This document shows, in pieces, positions 40,101-55,100 of a stretch of DNA of 64,000 nt; the stretch's first letter is position 1; each line of letters starts with the position of its first letter. Below the pieces are notes generated by a model. That model did no database searches. It was not told where the DNA came from and worked only from the letters and a program-made list of their open reading frames with translations. Source of the stretch: Neelides folsomi. Lineage: Eukaryota > Arthropoda > Collembola > Neelipleona > Neelidae. The position numbers were made by a program, and so were the translations under genes. The stretch spans positions 18,229-82,228 of the forward strand of contig JAQGBZ010000289.1 of assembly GCA_034687125.1 (NCBI GenBank), written 5' to 3'.

Positions 40101-43100
40101 GTACTGTTCAGGTATATTTATTGTACGTATAAGGTGTATTTGTTATATTTATGTATTTCTACCAGAGATCTTCCCATCATCACTTCTCATTCTTTCCATC
40201 CCTCCAGAAAGGGAGCTGATGGTGGTTGATAATAAAAGAAATCTGTTAGGTTCAATCATCCAAACAATCCAAGCTCAATATTTCCTCATTTCCCCCTCCT
40301 TCCTTTTACTATTTAATAAAAAGAGAAAGCAAATATTACTTCCCCTCCAATTTCCCAAATTCCTAACAAAAATCAGATCAGTTGCGATTTGCAATATTGT
40401 ATTATGTATCATAAATAAATAGAATTTCTAAATATTGAATACTACACATTTTATACAGGTAGTATTTTTACAGTATATAAAAATCGCTATAATTCAGAAA
40501 CTAAATTTTCTTATTTTTATTTAATGTGAAATGATCAGAGGGTGAGTTTAAAAGCGTGAAAGTTAATCCTCTTAACTTTTGAAAATTCCATCACTGTATT
40601 TAATCCTCTTCAAATTTAATGATTTTTTTCCTTCAGCTTATACCCAGATAAGTAACAGCTATGAATATAACGAGGATATTTTTATCATGGTACTTTTGGT
40701 TCTTCCATATAACTAATAAGTATACTTATTATTTTTTAGCATTATGCGAAATACTGGAAATAAGTCGGTAGAAAATATATACCTAACTGTAGTTTTGGTG
40801 TATGATTATGAGTTATGATCTTTATGAAGTTTGAAAAAGGAAGAAATATGAGTATATTTCTTAATAACCATTCTTACGAGTTTTGACATTGAAAGTTTCA
40901 TCGAGCATTTGTGGAGTTCTTTACGAAGGCGAAGTGTTTTATTGGGCGTCGAGGGGGAGAGGATTTGTAAGGATTTACACACTTGGGCGATTGTAAACAC
41001 CACCAAGCTCTTTTTATTTCCAACTATTTCCTTCAGGTTTCTCTTTCTTTCGGAACAAACATTTCCACTTCATTCTGAGAATACTGGGAAATGTTGTTAG
41101 CCCAGGAAATAATGGAAGTAATAGGAAACGACCCTTCCATATCTTTCTTTTCAAACGCTCAAAAGTGGAGAATAAAAGAAATGAAAGAAACACCAAAAGG
41201 AAATAAAAAATCTTAAACGATGAACGAAACTAAAAGAAACGAATTTCTCCGTTTTAATCTCACTAATTGTCTTTTCTTTATAATCAAATAAATCATGTCA
41301 AATTAAGATCATAATTTAATATTAAAAATATTCATTTTATTTTAGTTAACTAATTGTGGTTGGATTTGAGTTTTAATTCTAAAATGTTGTTCAATGGCGG
41401 TTGGATTAAAATTAAAAATGCATGTTGGGAGTGGTATTGAGGTAATTATAGGAAGAGTTGAAGTGTAATAAAACCCAAGTTGTTTGTATTTCTCTTTCTG
41501 GAAATTGGTTGTTTCTTGTTTGGAGAAGGGGAACATTTACTTGATGTTAGAAAGCATTAAACTGTAGGTGACTGTTTTATGTCCCCCGCCGTCCTCCACA
41601 TTAATTAAGGATATTTTATCTCTCTGATATTCTCCGCCTTTCCTTCTTGATATTTATAATGCAAGTTGATTGCAACTCTTCTTCTCCTGAGCTTGGATAT
41701 ATTAATAATGCATTTCCAGTTGGAGTTGAAATAAGGAAAGCATAGACAAAGTTCGGAACACAACTTTACGACTCATTCCATATGTTCAGACCGGCGGACA
41801 TAAAAAGAGTTTCTTTTACGACATCAATTTCATGTGACTCTTTTATTAGACTTAATTTATGCACTACAAAACCCACGTGCTTTATTTGATCACATTGCTC
41901 CATTATCCATAATCCATATAGTAGTATATATCATAATATCATTATATCCATATTACATTAGCAATTTCAATCATATAGCTTTAGTTGAATTAAATAAAAT
42001 GAGAAATTAATATTTAGGATAGGCGAACGGGGATAAGTATAATAATTCAAATTAAATCTAATTAATTGTGGTTTTAAATATTTGATTTAATGACAGAATT
42101 AAATATTTGAATAAAAAGTGCATTACATTATGATAAATTGGGAGTTTTAGAATTTGAAGTCACGTAAAGTTCGTTTGCAGGGGAAGATACGAGCCGAGTC
42201 ATAAATTTGTATTATGTAAGAGGGGAAAGTGATGAGAAATGAAGATAGAAGTTAATGAGGTCTTTGAAATTATAATTAAATAAAACTCCTCATCTCCCTC
42301 CTTTACAACATGGGCCATGTGGGTTTAATTCAATTCCTAGTTATAACCCTCATCAGACTAATCCCATCCCTAACATCCTTCCTTTACAAATTGGAAAATT
42401 CAATTTTGAATACTTAAACCATGTTCTTAATATCTGTAGTTATATCAAGATATACAGATTGTAGAAATGATAAATATGGTAATAACAAAAATGTCGTCAT
42501 CTTTTTAACCGATTCAGTTTTAAATGCAAAATCGTGATGAACACAAGATAGACATATATGAATATTATATGTATTTACAGATATCCAATATATTCTACCT
42601 AATTGTACTGTATAATATAATGTCAAATACAGACCATACATAATAAATATATGGCTACGAGTAAAAAGGAAGAATAAATTATTCCCCTTGTTCCGATTCA
42701 ACCACATGATAATTTCCCAACGGGTTCTCATTATCTTTCCTAACACCCTCCGAGGAGGATTGGAAGGGTCCCTTTATCAATTACGATGATGCACAACGAC
42801 CCTTCGATCCCTTCAACATTTAAATTGGAACATTGGAAGTTCATTCGCCCCTCAAAGGGAATATTTCATCATGTGTAGAGGATTTAACGAGGGATTCAAT
42901 TCTAAATCAACTTCATTGGGAATCCGACATAGGGAATAAATCCATCCCGAACAAAGGCATTAGCACATGAATAGAAAAAACCTTCGATATTCCCAACATC
43001 TCAATGACAGCTCATTTGCTCATTATTTTGGACAACTCTCCTCAATGTTGATTCAATTTCAATATTTAATATTCAAAATTGTTCTATATTTTATACAAAT

Positions 43101-46100
43101 CCATACAATAAGAAAGACGTCTTTCTTTGGTACCTTACCATATAACATTTATTTTACCATATACCGTATACCATATAACAATTATTAGTAGATGGTGAAG
43201 AGCTTATTGTTTAACGCATTTGTTAAATATTTAAGAAGAAACATTTTTCAATAGTTGGCAAAATGAATGGAATGGGGAAAGGGAATGAAGCAGAAGAACA
43301 CAAAGGACACAATGAGACTTGTCACATGTCAAAAGAAATTATTTTTCCGGAGGCGCCGGTTCGAACCCTCGAAGGGATCTTTTAATTTCAACCTCTCCCA
43401 ATTTTCCTTTCTTCCAGCACGCTCCATTTCAATGAAGAATCTCTCATTAAATGTACCCTGAATCATTCAAGTCTTGCAATTGTCCTCGTGCAATTGTGCA
43501 TAAAAATTATGCATGGACAATTGTCCTAAACCCTTGATTTTGCTTTTGGATTTCATATGCAGACTATTAAGCATCTAAATATAATTTATATATGTTTTTA
43601 ATTGAGTCATTTTCGTTTAAAAACTTAACGACGTGTGTTCTTTAATATAGCTGTTTGTTTCAAATTTTTATTTTAAGATTCAAGTCAAAAAGAACACGAT
43701 TAATTAAATTATGTATGATGTGTAGATTTATTAAGGGAATGGCCTGAGGTGATTACCAAGATATGTAAAGGCGTAATCGAATTAAGAAACGCAATTACTA
43801 GGTTAGGTTAGGTTAGGTTGTATTACTCTCCTCAACTTCCCCGTGTCATCCCTAATAAACAAATTGTGTTTACTCAGACTAATCCGATTCCCGATTGGCT
43901 CGAGGGTAATTAAACTATCATGTGCGACCTTTTAATTACAACTTTACAACCAAAATGAATAAAATTCTCTAATTAAGATTTGTTTAACTTGTTGAAACAA
44001 GTCGAAAGTTAATAGTCCGAAAAATATAAAAAGTTCGTTAAACACCTCCAGAAAATACGGAAAAGTTGAGATCTTTTTTGTTGAGAAATACAGGAAGATT
44101 ATACAAAGACATTATAAGAATAAAATGTAAAGAAAGTTTGAAAGTTTGAACTTCCAAATTCTTAAACTTCCTACAGATTTCCTTCAACTTTCCCTATTTA
44201 ACTTTCACGGCAAACTTTGTCAATGAAATTACGCCCCTCCTCCCGCATTTAACTCCGAAAATATGAAAACTTATTTTTTTAAAAAAATTTAAGAAAATTT
44301 CTATTTCTCAAATGTATTTCTCCTTATACTGTAAATATTTCAAGTCGGAGAAATTCAATTTGGAAAATTATATACTTGAGAAATTTTCATTTTGAACAAA
44401 AAGTTGGAAAATGCTAAAATTGGGAAAATTTTCATATTTCATAAAAATGTTAATTGGCGAAAATTTGTCCCTTGAGGATTTCCAAATTGACAATTCCGCA
44501 CATGTCGCAGTTTGCGCATTGAGGTCAGAAGGTATGTAGAAATTTCAATATGCAGAGAAGCAATTTGGTAAATAATTCAAAGAATTTTAACAGCGAGATC
44601 TGACTCGGGTCTTTTTCTTGATCGTAAAAACAACTTTATGACTTCATCAAAGTTAAGGATCTTTGAGATTGAATTACGTCCGACTAATAAATTTTATAAT
44701 TTCTTTATGATTCATAAAGAAAGAAATATTTTAATAGATAAGTCTATCTTTTGCAATTTTACAATATTTTTAAAAAAATGTGCAGAGCAAATTCTAATTT
44801 TTGAGTTTATTGAAAAGATTCGTAAAAGAATTAAAAAGGCCAAGTCGGATCAAGTAACATAACGAGCTTAAGATAAAGTAAAATAACATGCGGTTATGTG
44901 TGTTAATGTCTTCCTGTCTCCCTCCAAGCCATGAACAAAATGGGGATGTAAATAAATATGGGAGAAATCTTTCGCATCTCGCCATTCACAGCTTCCATAA
45001 ATTCCTCCCATTTCCTCCAAGACTTTCCAGAGTCTCCAGATCAAGACAAGATCTCAAGTTTGCTAAAGAAGCTCAACGGAGCTCAGGAGGAGGTAAAAAG
45101 TTTAAAAGGTTATTTTGGCAAATTCCCTCCATCTTCCCGGACGGCTCCTCCGATTACATTTGAATAACAACCATCGACAATACAATTTTTTATGTCCAGA
45201 GCAGACCGAAATCCTAAACATGAAATTCAATGGAGAATCTCACATAATTCCCGCTCGGTCTTCTCCCCAATGTTGGCCCGTTATCTTTCATGTCCTCCGC
45301 ATTCGATTACATACGTTCCTTTCCCATTACTGTTTTTCTATCTTACCAATAAATAATGATAAAGACTAAGGAAAAGATCGCTTATACTATGTATATAAAT
45401 ATTTTAAATTTTCCTAATATTTAAAAAATATTTTTTATTTAATATTATACAATGTTAAATAAAAATATTTATTAAAGAGATAAATATGGCTTTCATAAAG
45501 TGAGTATGAAAGGAATTAGAAATTCAATGATCCTAATAATTTCCTTTCTCAATGTCGCATAACGAAGATGGAATTGTATGAGAAATGGGGCGGAGAAGAT
45601 GGAATTTTGGTTATTAAATGAAGAGGGCCATTAAGATCAAATATCTCATTTCACATTCAGTTCATAAAGAAGTTCATAAAGAATTCTGGGAAGATCTCCA
45701 TGTTAAAATAATGAGGGTGGTGAGATGGAAAACAGAAGGAGGATTAAAAACACCATCACATTATTTTACATTACAACCAGAAATTTAATCCCCACAAACT
45801 CCCAATCCTCCCCTGTGTTATTATTCATATTCTTTCTTCATCTCTAAACCCACAAATATTTCTTTGTAAGATAATACGAGTACTCGTACTTTCCATATAC
45901 TCACATTCACTACACAAGTATCTGTATAACAATGCTAGTTTAATATTTTCCAGTGCATTCTTTATATGAAAATATTCTCCCATTAAATTTTCTATATAAA
46001 ATATCCTGCCTTGTATTCGGCTATACCTTTTTCAATTGTGTTGCATATACCTACAATGTATGGTATTATAATTTTATAATGTATTTGTATTTATAATGAA

Positions 46101-49100
46101 TCCGTGTCTTGTTTAATATAACACTGGTGCTGATGGTTCTATGAGGATTAAGGAATTGTGGAATCCAAGGACCAGATGATGTTTTCATTAACTCATCTGC
46201 AATGTCTGCATCTTGTGCATAACAAATAATAAACAGAGCTTTAGAGTTCTATAAGCTTCTACCAATTGTACAATATAAGACATCTAATATAGGAATAGTA
46301 CTGTAGCGATATACTTTATGGTATGGTTAACAGCTTACTATGGTACAGGTATATCTTATATCTGTATTTATGTATATTTTGTATGTACAGGTTTTAAATA
46401 TGAGTTCAAAGGCTCTGAGCCTTTATGAAATCCATTATGTGATGGAATGGACGCAATGTAAGAATGAGATAGTTAAATTCCCTATCTAAATATTTATAAG
46501 GTTTAAGGGAATTTGAGGAAGAAACTGTGCGGATCTGGTAGAGGCAGAGAAATGTTTCCTCTTTACGTGACTCGGAGGAGACGGGCAGAGAAAAGGGGAA
46601 ATAATATTGACATTCGGGACTCATCTTCATCTGCCACGACGCTCCGAGGGTTGGGAAAGTGAAGGAAGATAAAAGTTAAACCCAACACGTGGACCGCAAC
46701 CCAATTCACAATCCCTCACACAAACTCCCCTGGTAGGTATTGACCCTTGGAGATAAAACCAACGTAAGGTCAAAGTCAAATAGACACTTTTCCCACTAAG
46801 ATCATTTAATTTGGTCCACCACTATTTGCCCGCTTTATCACTTTTCTCCCCAGCTTTTACATTCTTGGAAAGTTATCAAAAATATTTAGTTGTCACCCTT
46901 CTAAAATACTTAAAGTTAGATTGAAAGAATTAGATTGAAAGAAACCTAAATAACTAATATTTTAAATATTTAATGATTTGATTTAAAATTATAAAATTTG
47001 ACGGAATTTGGTGAAAGGTATTTGGTAAATAAGTTTTGAAGTTTTTTTTAAAAAAACCGGTGAAGATGAGAGGGGGAGAAAATTTTTTCGCAAAGATGCG
47101 TCAGTCCCAAAAGAGTCTTTAAACTTGGATCTCTGAGGGAGATATTCATGGAGTAAAAGGGGAAAATTCCAAGTTGAGGTATAGGGAAGATGAATGGGAA
47201 AATGCATGACCCATTCTAATATCCAAAGGATGCTTTTTACGATGATACAAAAGACATCAAAATTCGCTTTTATTGTTTGCTAAATCATTTTCTATTTTCT
47301 ATCCCTTTCATACTCAAAATTTAATACATTCTTTCAACATAAATGATGGGCAACGATTCCTACTCGTTTACGCATATGGCTTCCTTTCTTTTATATCTAA
47401 CACTTATATACATGTATTATGTTTTATAGATACCTATAAAGTATAAATATTTAAATATATATTTATGAGACACATTTATAAAATTTCGTAATGTTGTTTT
47501 ATTTGGATATTGTGAATATGATTCCATATACCATACGGAATGTATACGTAAATTCCTATGTAAGTAATACATTTTCCCAAAGAGCGAAAAGGGGAGATGA
47601 AAAATGGTAAAATTGGGATTCCCTTAAAAGTGGATTTTAAACCTCATCGTCATTTCCCCTCATTTTTGGTAAAGGTCCCCTCGAGTTGAATAGGATGTTA
47701 AGCATGAGATGAGGACAAGAGCGGAGGGAAAGAGTGAAGAGAGTGATGTAAATCAGAGGCAGATTGGGAAGATCTTTTTGTGGAGATTGAAAGGTAGGGT
47801 GAGGAATCTCCCCTTTTCAAACACCCCGAGTGAGATCGTAAATAAATAAGGACATTCTTCCACATGTGTCCACTCATGCAAAATCCCCGACCTTTTATCC
47901 CCTCAGCTCTTTCCAAATCTCGCTGTCACGGGGTTCCTCTCAACTAAATTGAGTTTTCCGGATTTAGAAATAAAGAATCGGAATTTTCTCGATTTGCAGT
48001 TTTCCGTTTAAACTTTTCTGTCCAGTTTGCACAATTTTCCAAAATAACATTTTAGGAATTTATTGGAATGTCAAAATTAATAAATAATAAATTAGCCATT
48101 TTAAATTATATATTTTTTATTTAAATAAAAATAAAGAAACAAGAAGCATGTAGATTGCAGAAATGCTAACGTCAGAATGAAAAAAATCTAAAAGTTCTTA
48201 AAAGTTAAAATTAAGTATTCAGATAACGTTTAATTTAATGTAAATGTTGCTAAAAACTAAATTGCCTTGTTGGAGGTATTTAGATTCCAAAGATTCGAAT
48301 GGAAATTAGGCAGTTCAATTATGCATAGAAGCAATTTTATTTTTTGCCTTGTCTGAAGAGGAACGAAGCGAAAAGCTGTTTGTGAAGCAGAAGGAACATC
48401 AAGTCAATGATGGAAGTGGAAGTTGAACAGAGGCGAAGAAGTTGATGGGAATCTCATAGATAAATAGATCTCCAATGAATGATTTATTGCCCTTCTCTCG
48501 ATCCAATAGCTAACAATGTTAAATGTCACTTTTCTTTATCGCCCATCTTAACCACACATTGAATATTGAATCCGTACATTTCAGACATCTTCCTTATACA
48601 ACTCACTAACTTCATATCAAATTCCACAAAATCACAATATTCATATTCTATACAAATATTTACTATATTCCTTATATGTACATATACATATTATACAGTA
48701 TGTATGTTTTATGCACAGTATTATACAAATAGTATAATATGAATTTTGACACGAGTGAAAAGTTAAAACACACACGGAGTTAAAGTTAAAAAAAGAATTA
48801 AAAAAGCGACAGGAGTGTCAAGTGAGGAAGATGTCAACTCTGGGTATTTCATTGCATGGAGAGTTTGAGAGAGTCAAAGGGCATTATGATTTGACAACTG
48901 ACACACACACGATTCGAATCTTAACAAGCTAACAAGACCAACAACCATCCAAACACAACCAATATAATTTCCAAATCCTACACAAGCCGAAGCTTAAATT
49001 CTTCTAACTTTATTAACAGAAGAACCTCTGAAGACTCTGAAGTTGTTGGAGTAAATTGAGTAAAATTCCCCTCTATGTATCTGCAGATAGTTAAAATTTC

Positions 49101-52100
49101 TAGTGGGAATGAAGATTGAATGGGTGGAGATTTAAGACGTCAAGAGAAATAGAGAATGAAGAAAGGGAGAAAGAAGAAGGAACAATGGAGTCTGATAGAT
49201 CGACCGAACGTGTTTGGGAAGTAAAGAAAAAGTGTGGTGACAGTCAAACTAATTTTTCAACCAGGAAAATCCCCCAAACTAAAGGAAATGACCAGGAGGG
49301 ATCTTTTCCAATGACCATTTCCACCAATTCCAATGTCTCTTTATCTCACATTCGGTCTCTTTTCTCACTCGAACACCTTTCATACTTCTTCATAGATCTT
49401 CTATCATTCTATCTCTCTTCAAATGAGCAAACTTATCTATTTTTATTAAACTTTTTTGACCATGATCTTGATCTTGAATTATGATATCTTTTGACGAATT
49501 TTATATAAACCATTATAAAGACCGTTATATAAGATAAACTCTTGAATTGCATCCATATGGTATATGAGATACATCTGTATTTATGTATGTAGGCATGTAT
49601 TATTAAAATATCATATATTATAAATTAGTCATGGATTTTTATAAGATTTGAATCCCGATTATATAAAAGAAGATTGCAAGGCGTAAGGTAAATGCTTTTG
49701 GTTTTTATCTTATTTAATATCAAGTATCTCCGCTAGTAGAACTCCAACATTTATTGGATGAGATAAAAAATCTTGTGCTTTATAAAAGAGACTGAGGAGG
49801 GGGATGAAAAATTGTAGGTAATTTAACAAAATGTCTCGTTTCCTCCCCTGGCTCAATTCACCGAATTGCACTTCACAAGCTCAAACACGGAATTCCTATT
49901 TGTCAAATTCTTTGGGTTGTAATTTGAAAAGCAGAAGGAATTATTTCATTTAACATAGATTCATGTTATTATCTTTACAATTTCATCTCTTTTAATTTTA
50001 TTTAAGTTAGATTTAAATCTAAATCTATATAAATATTATGACAAGGGGAATTATTTAACTATGCAATACATCAAATATCAAAATTGAGGAAACGAAATTT
50101 AGCATTCGATGTTCTATGAAAAGAAATCCAATTATAAGAATTATTTAAAGTTTAATTATATTAAAGAACGACTTAATTAAATGTTACTAAACAATTCACT
50201 TCTTGACAGGGGAAGTTTATGAAGAGTTTTGATCTTATTGAATGAAGGGTTGAGAAGTTGAGATGATGCGTAAAATTATATTTCAATAAGGAAGTTGTGA
50301 GGAATTGGAAAAGGAAGTTGAATCACACCAAGACCCGACGCCCCTCGAGCCCAATTTTCTTCTCCCCGCATATGGAGGGGAAATTCCAGAACCAAAACAT
50401 CCACCAAACTTCCACACAAATTCTCATAAAATGAGATGGAAATGCCGAGGGGAAAGTTTAATATAAAAAGTTTGGAAATCAAATTAAAATAATATTCTTT
50501 AAGAAACTTTTATCAAAACAAATATTTTACTTCCAACAAAACAATTTCCACTAATCTTATTCTTAAACAGATCATTTTCAATTAAAAATCTTAATCTAAT
50601 AAAAATTACTCATTTAAAAAATATACCTATATATAAAAATGAAAAAATTAAATTATATAATGATAATCCCTTCAATCAAATCGCTTTCTAACAGTTTGAC
50701 ACAAAAATAAGTTTTATGTGAAAATCTTATCAAATATTGATAAAGCTTAAAAGCATTGGAAAATCAATTTTTAACTAACTTTCACCTTCCCTCAAAATCT
50801 CCAATTTTTAATTTAATTTTTCTTGCTCAAACAACGAAGGGGATCTGGGGAAGATCTGAAGGGCAAATCCTCCACACGTGTCATCTGATCTCATATAGAA
50901 ATAGTGTTAAAAGAGAAGTTGTATAAAGAAGGTCTATGATTTCCACCAGGTCTTTGAGACCACCCAGAGGAAATCGAAGTTCCTAAAACTTTCATAACTT
51001 TCCATCTCCCAACCTATAAATATAAACTTGTAAACAATCCAACCAATACAACTTCATATGACACCTTCTAACAATTCATAATATCTTCCCATACATGATA
51101 TTATAAAGACAGCTTCATATATTCCATAATAAGTTTATTGCACTCAAATGCTACACGTGTAACATGTAAGCCATGTTCCATACACTAATGTAATACAGAT
51201 ATGTAATACATACATCATACACCAAAGTAATATTAGTATGAAATTGGCCTTTATTCATGTGATGTTTCTCCTACATTGAGAATATCTCTTTTTGTAATCT
51301 CATCCAGGGGAATTGGAAGAGTTAAAGGAGAAAGCAAATGTATTTATTAAGTAAGGGGAATCTCCTCCTCGGATGTCAACTCCTCTCATTTCAATGCTCA
51401 ATGGGAATTCCTCTTTCATCTTCTTCCTCTGCCGATTAAGCAAACACTTACACAACTCTCCTCTATAATTTTAAACATCATGTGGAAGCAATTGTAATGA
51501 GCAATTTGGTCCGCATTCCGCCCACACACAAATTCACCAAAGAAGACACACATGAGGTCCATTAAGGACCAAATGTTGGAAAAGGGACATCTCCCAAAGA
51601 ATCAATTTCATCCCCTTCCACATCTCTTCCGATCGCGTTCCATATATTTATCCAGCTCCTCCCTTACTTCCGTATGCTCTATACAATACCCACAATATTT
51701 TATATACTCTACTATATAAGTACTCTATATATCCATGTATGGAATATATTGTAGTACAGATATATTGGAATATATGTATAGAGTATCAAGTGGAGAAGTG
51801 CGATACACCCTGATATTCAATACTCATCCTATTGATCTTGATCTTCTCCCTTACTGATACAGATGAAAGAGATATGGTGATATAAATAAAAGATACTTTA
51901 TTATTTATAAAGATGGTGATCCCGATGATGCAAAAGTTCTCCAATTGAAATCTCATGAATCATGAGGGAGAGGGTGAATTGAATGAAGATGACGTTTAAT
52001 AATGACGACTCATCCTCACATTATTATCATTATCTCTCCCCTTATGCCAACAATGACTTTGCTTTTGTTCTCCATATTCACACCCCATAAAATATTTCTT

Positions 52101-55100
52101 TCTCCTTCTGTTGACACTTTTCCTTAAACTCGCTCTATTTAAACTCGATCTCGTATTTACTTTGGTTATTTTATAGGCCGCCTTGTATGTAATTTCTGTA
52201 AACATTCACTGTAATGTAAAACCACACCACTTTCATTTCCAATAAATATTCCAATCAAAACATTTGATTTACTGAGCCAATATTTTTATAATTCAGTCAA
52301 ATATTCTACTATAAATTCATTTGTATAAAATTATAAATACATTGATTTAGTATTTTACTGATCAGTATTTATGGCATATTGCATTAATATTTAATATCTA
52401 TGGATAGATATTCGAACAAGCCATTTGGTTTCTTCGCCCAATGATGCGGGTGAAGATGAATGAAGAGAAAGGAATAGTAAAAGCGTTCTCCCTCTGAAAG
52501 AGATCGGTCGTTCATTTAAGTCTTTTGGGAAGAAGAATGGGAGGAAGGACATCTCATCCATTTCTATGGGGAAATTAGGGACAACTCACCAACCCTCCAC
52601 CCTTACCGGAACTCAGGCCCTTTTCCCTCCAATGCCAAATTCCTCCCATTGTTCCCAATGCTCTAAGAGAACGTCAGATCCAATGATCGTATACTTTATA
52701 TATCTGTATATTCGTATATCTGTACTTGGATTCTGAAGAGAATCTTATACAAGAGAGAATCACTACAAAATGATGCGATCCGTACAACAGCTCCGCTTTA
52801 TTGATTCACAATTACCAACTTGTGACTCATTATTTCTTTTAGTTCAACATTACTATTAATGCTATCCATTACTTAACAGCATAAGTACAAGTCCAATCGT
52901 AAAGCACATTGTTATTAAAAGTACCAGCAGTAAAATTAAACCCAAATTTCTTGACTAAATAGACTCAAAACCATAAAAGCTATTAAAAAGGATAAAGGTC
53001 ATGAAGAGTAATAAAAGTCATAAAGGTCATTTAATGGGAGTTGTTAAAACTTTGAATAACTTGGAAGAGCTCGTAAAAATCCAAGTGTTTGGCTAATAAT
53101 GGTTCCTAATGAAGGAAAAGAGGCGGAAGGAAATAGATTGAGGATTTGAAGAAGTCGTTACAATGAATTGTGATAGCCAGATGCCTTTGAATTTACAGTG
53201 TAAAAGAAGTTGAGGGAAATGATCGTATTTGAACAATGAGTCCTTCTGGCCCTTAAATAAGTTAAATATGGTCCGGAAGTGGAGAGGGCTGAAGATAAAC
53301 AGAAGGACTAATTAGTCTCCCTTTATGAATGTCTTTCTCCACTTATGGCTCATTCTTATTGTTAATGTAAGAAAAGGTTGAAGTATAGATGAAGGAAACA
53401 GAAAACAAAAATGTCTAAATTGCTTTATGCCAAGATGTAACGTCCCGGTAATATGTCAATAGTGTGAATCTTAATGAGTGGGAATTGTACTAACTGTATT
53501 ATGAGTAATGATGAGGAAAGGAAAATGGTAAGAGGAAGTTGACCATTTTTTTAAATTTTTTTACCTGCCACAGGTGACAGTTTGGTCACAACAGCCCAAC
53601 GAGTTTTCCACTGTGAATAATAAAAATTAAATTCTAATTCCAGTAACTATTTAATAATATTATTTTGGTATTGAAAATTATTAAAGTTTAAATAGAAATT
53701 TTCAAGGATTGGATTTTGTATTGAAAATCTGTGTTGAAAATATCGAAAATTTAGAGAGGAAGGGGAATTCTAATTAGAAATTCTAATGGGCTTAAAAAGG
53801 TTATTGAGAGGGTTAGAAAAATTTAAAATTCAATTCATGTATTGGAAAAGACTGGGAGGGTTGGAATCTCAAACTTCCTTAAACTTCAATATAAAACCCT
53901 TTAAATACAAAATCTTAAAATGGGGATTTAAGGAACTCGGAACTTTCATTTACTCTACAATAGTTCCAGCCATTTTCCAATATTTTTCTTGCTTGGGATC
54001 TTTAATTTATTATAAAGTTTTTAGTGATCAAAATGTGAATCCCATAATTCATCACTTTTAACAATCTCACAAAGCATATAATTTTCCCTGTACAAAAAAG
54101 GAATCTTGTGGATTTTGGTCTCAATAATTGGGATCTTGGTGAGATTATATAAATAAGCCCCAAGGGTTTTCTCCAATAGCTATACAATTAAAGATAATTT
54201 AAGTGAACGTGAGAAAACATTCTTGGTTTATCTTTTGAAAAACAAAACTGACCTTTTTCCCATCACGGAATTTGCAGTGACCTTCAATTAACGTGTTTGC
54301 ATCAACCATTTTGATTCTTTTCACCTTTACAAGATCTCCAATTTATCTTTTCATCTCTGATGGTTTTTTCACCTCTTATACTTTACACTTTTTATTGGAT
54401 AATTGCGAGATACTCAAACTTCAATTTGTTTGCATAAATATCCAATTGCTTTTACATAACTCTCGTTAAACTCGTTGCATAAAATTAAAAAGATAATCAA
54501 TTCTCGTAACGAAAACCTTAAGAATTCTTTCCTTTATAATTACACACACACACAATGTTTCATCCATCTCTCAACAATTCGATCGAGAGGAAATGAGAAA
54601 AAATGTCTTTTTATCAGAAGAATGAGATGTGGAATTGACGTTGGACGTCGAATGTCAACTCCTCCCTTTTGATGTCAACTTCTTCACTTTTTCACTCCAC
54701 CACAAATCAAATCAAGAAAGGTGACGTGTGAATTAATGGAAAAACTTCTCTTTTAAACCACACCATCCAAGCTCACTTAAACTCTCTTAATTTTGATCTT
54801 TTAAATGTTATTTAATTTAGCTTAAATATAACTTTTCATAATCTTTGGCCTTGATTAGAGTTTATAAACTCATTCGTTAAATTAAGCATTAGCACAACAC
54901 TTTAATTTTATCAAATATCGTATTGAAAAAATATTAAAAAGTGAGTTCATTCAACTTCAGAATCTTCAGACCTTTTCAATTCAATATCTTATCTTATAAT
55001 AATTAAAGGTCATTTTTGGTTTAAATGACTTTAAGGTTACAAACCTTACACAACATCCACCACATGTACACATGTTTGAATGTCTTTACATCATATAGAA

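Larger units (their letters stand above)
37600..53564. other. Large Dok-7 intron, rest
   Basis: Sixteen kilobases of intronic DNA with the same texture as the intergenic desert: TATGTATA-like islands and purine-rich or pyrimidine-rich blocks. No further nested gene is supported. Plus-strand open frames at 44638-44862 and 44958-45167 have coding-like composition but no start or splice context that settles them. The length would suit enhancers for the two 5' promoters, but no specific site is claimed. Confidence 0.5.

Noticed and set aside
43358-43368. tRNA B-box-like GGTTCGAACCC
   Set aside because: No A-box, acceptor stem or anticodon arm could be fitted upstream.
49116-49484. 122-codon frame
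   Set aside because: Low-complexity purine tract followed by pyrimidine tract; no motif or splice support.
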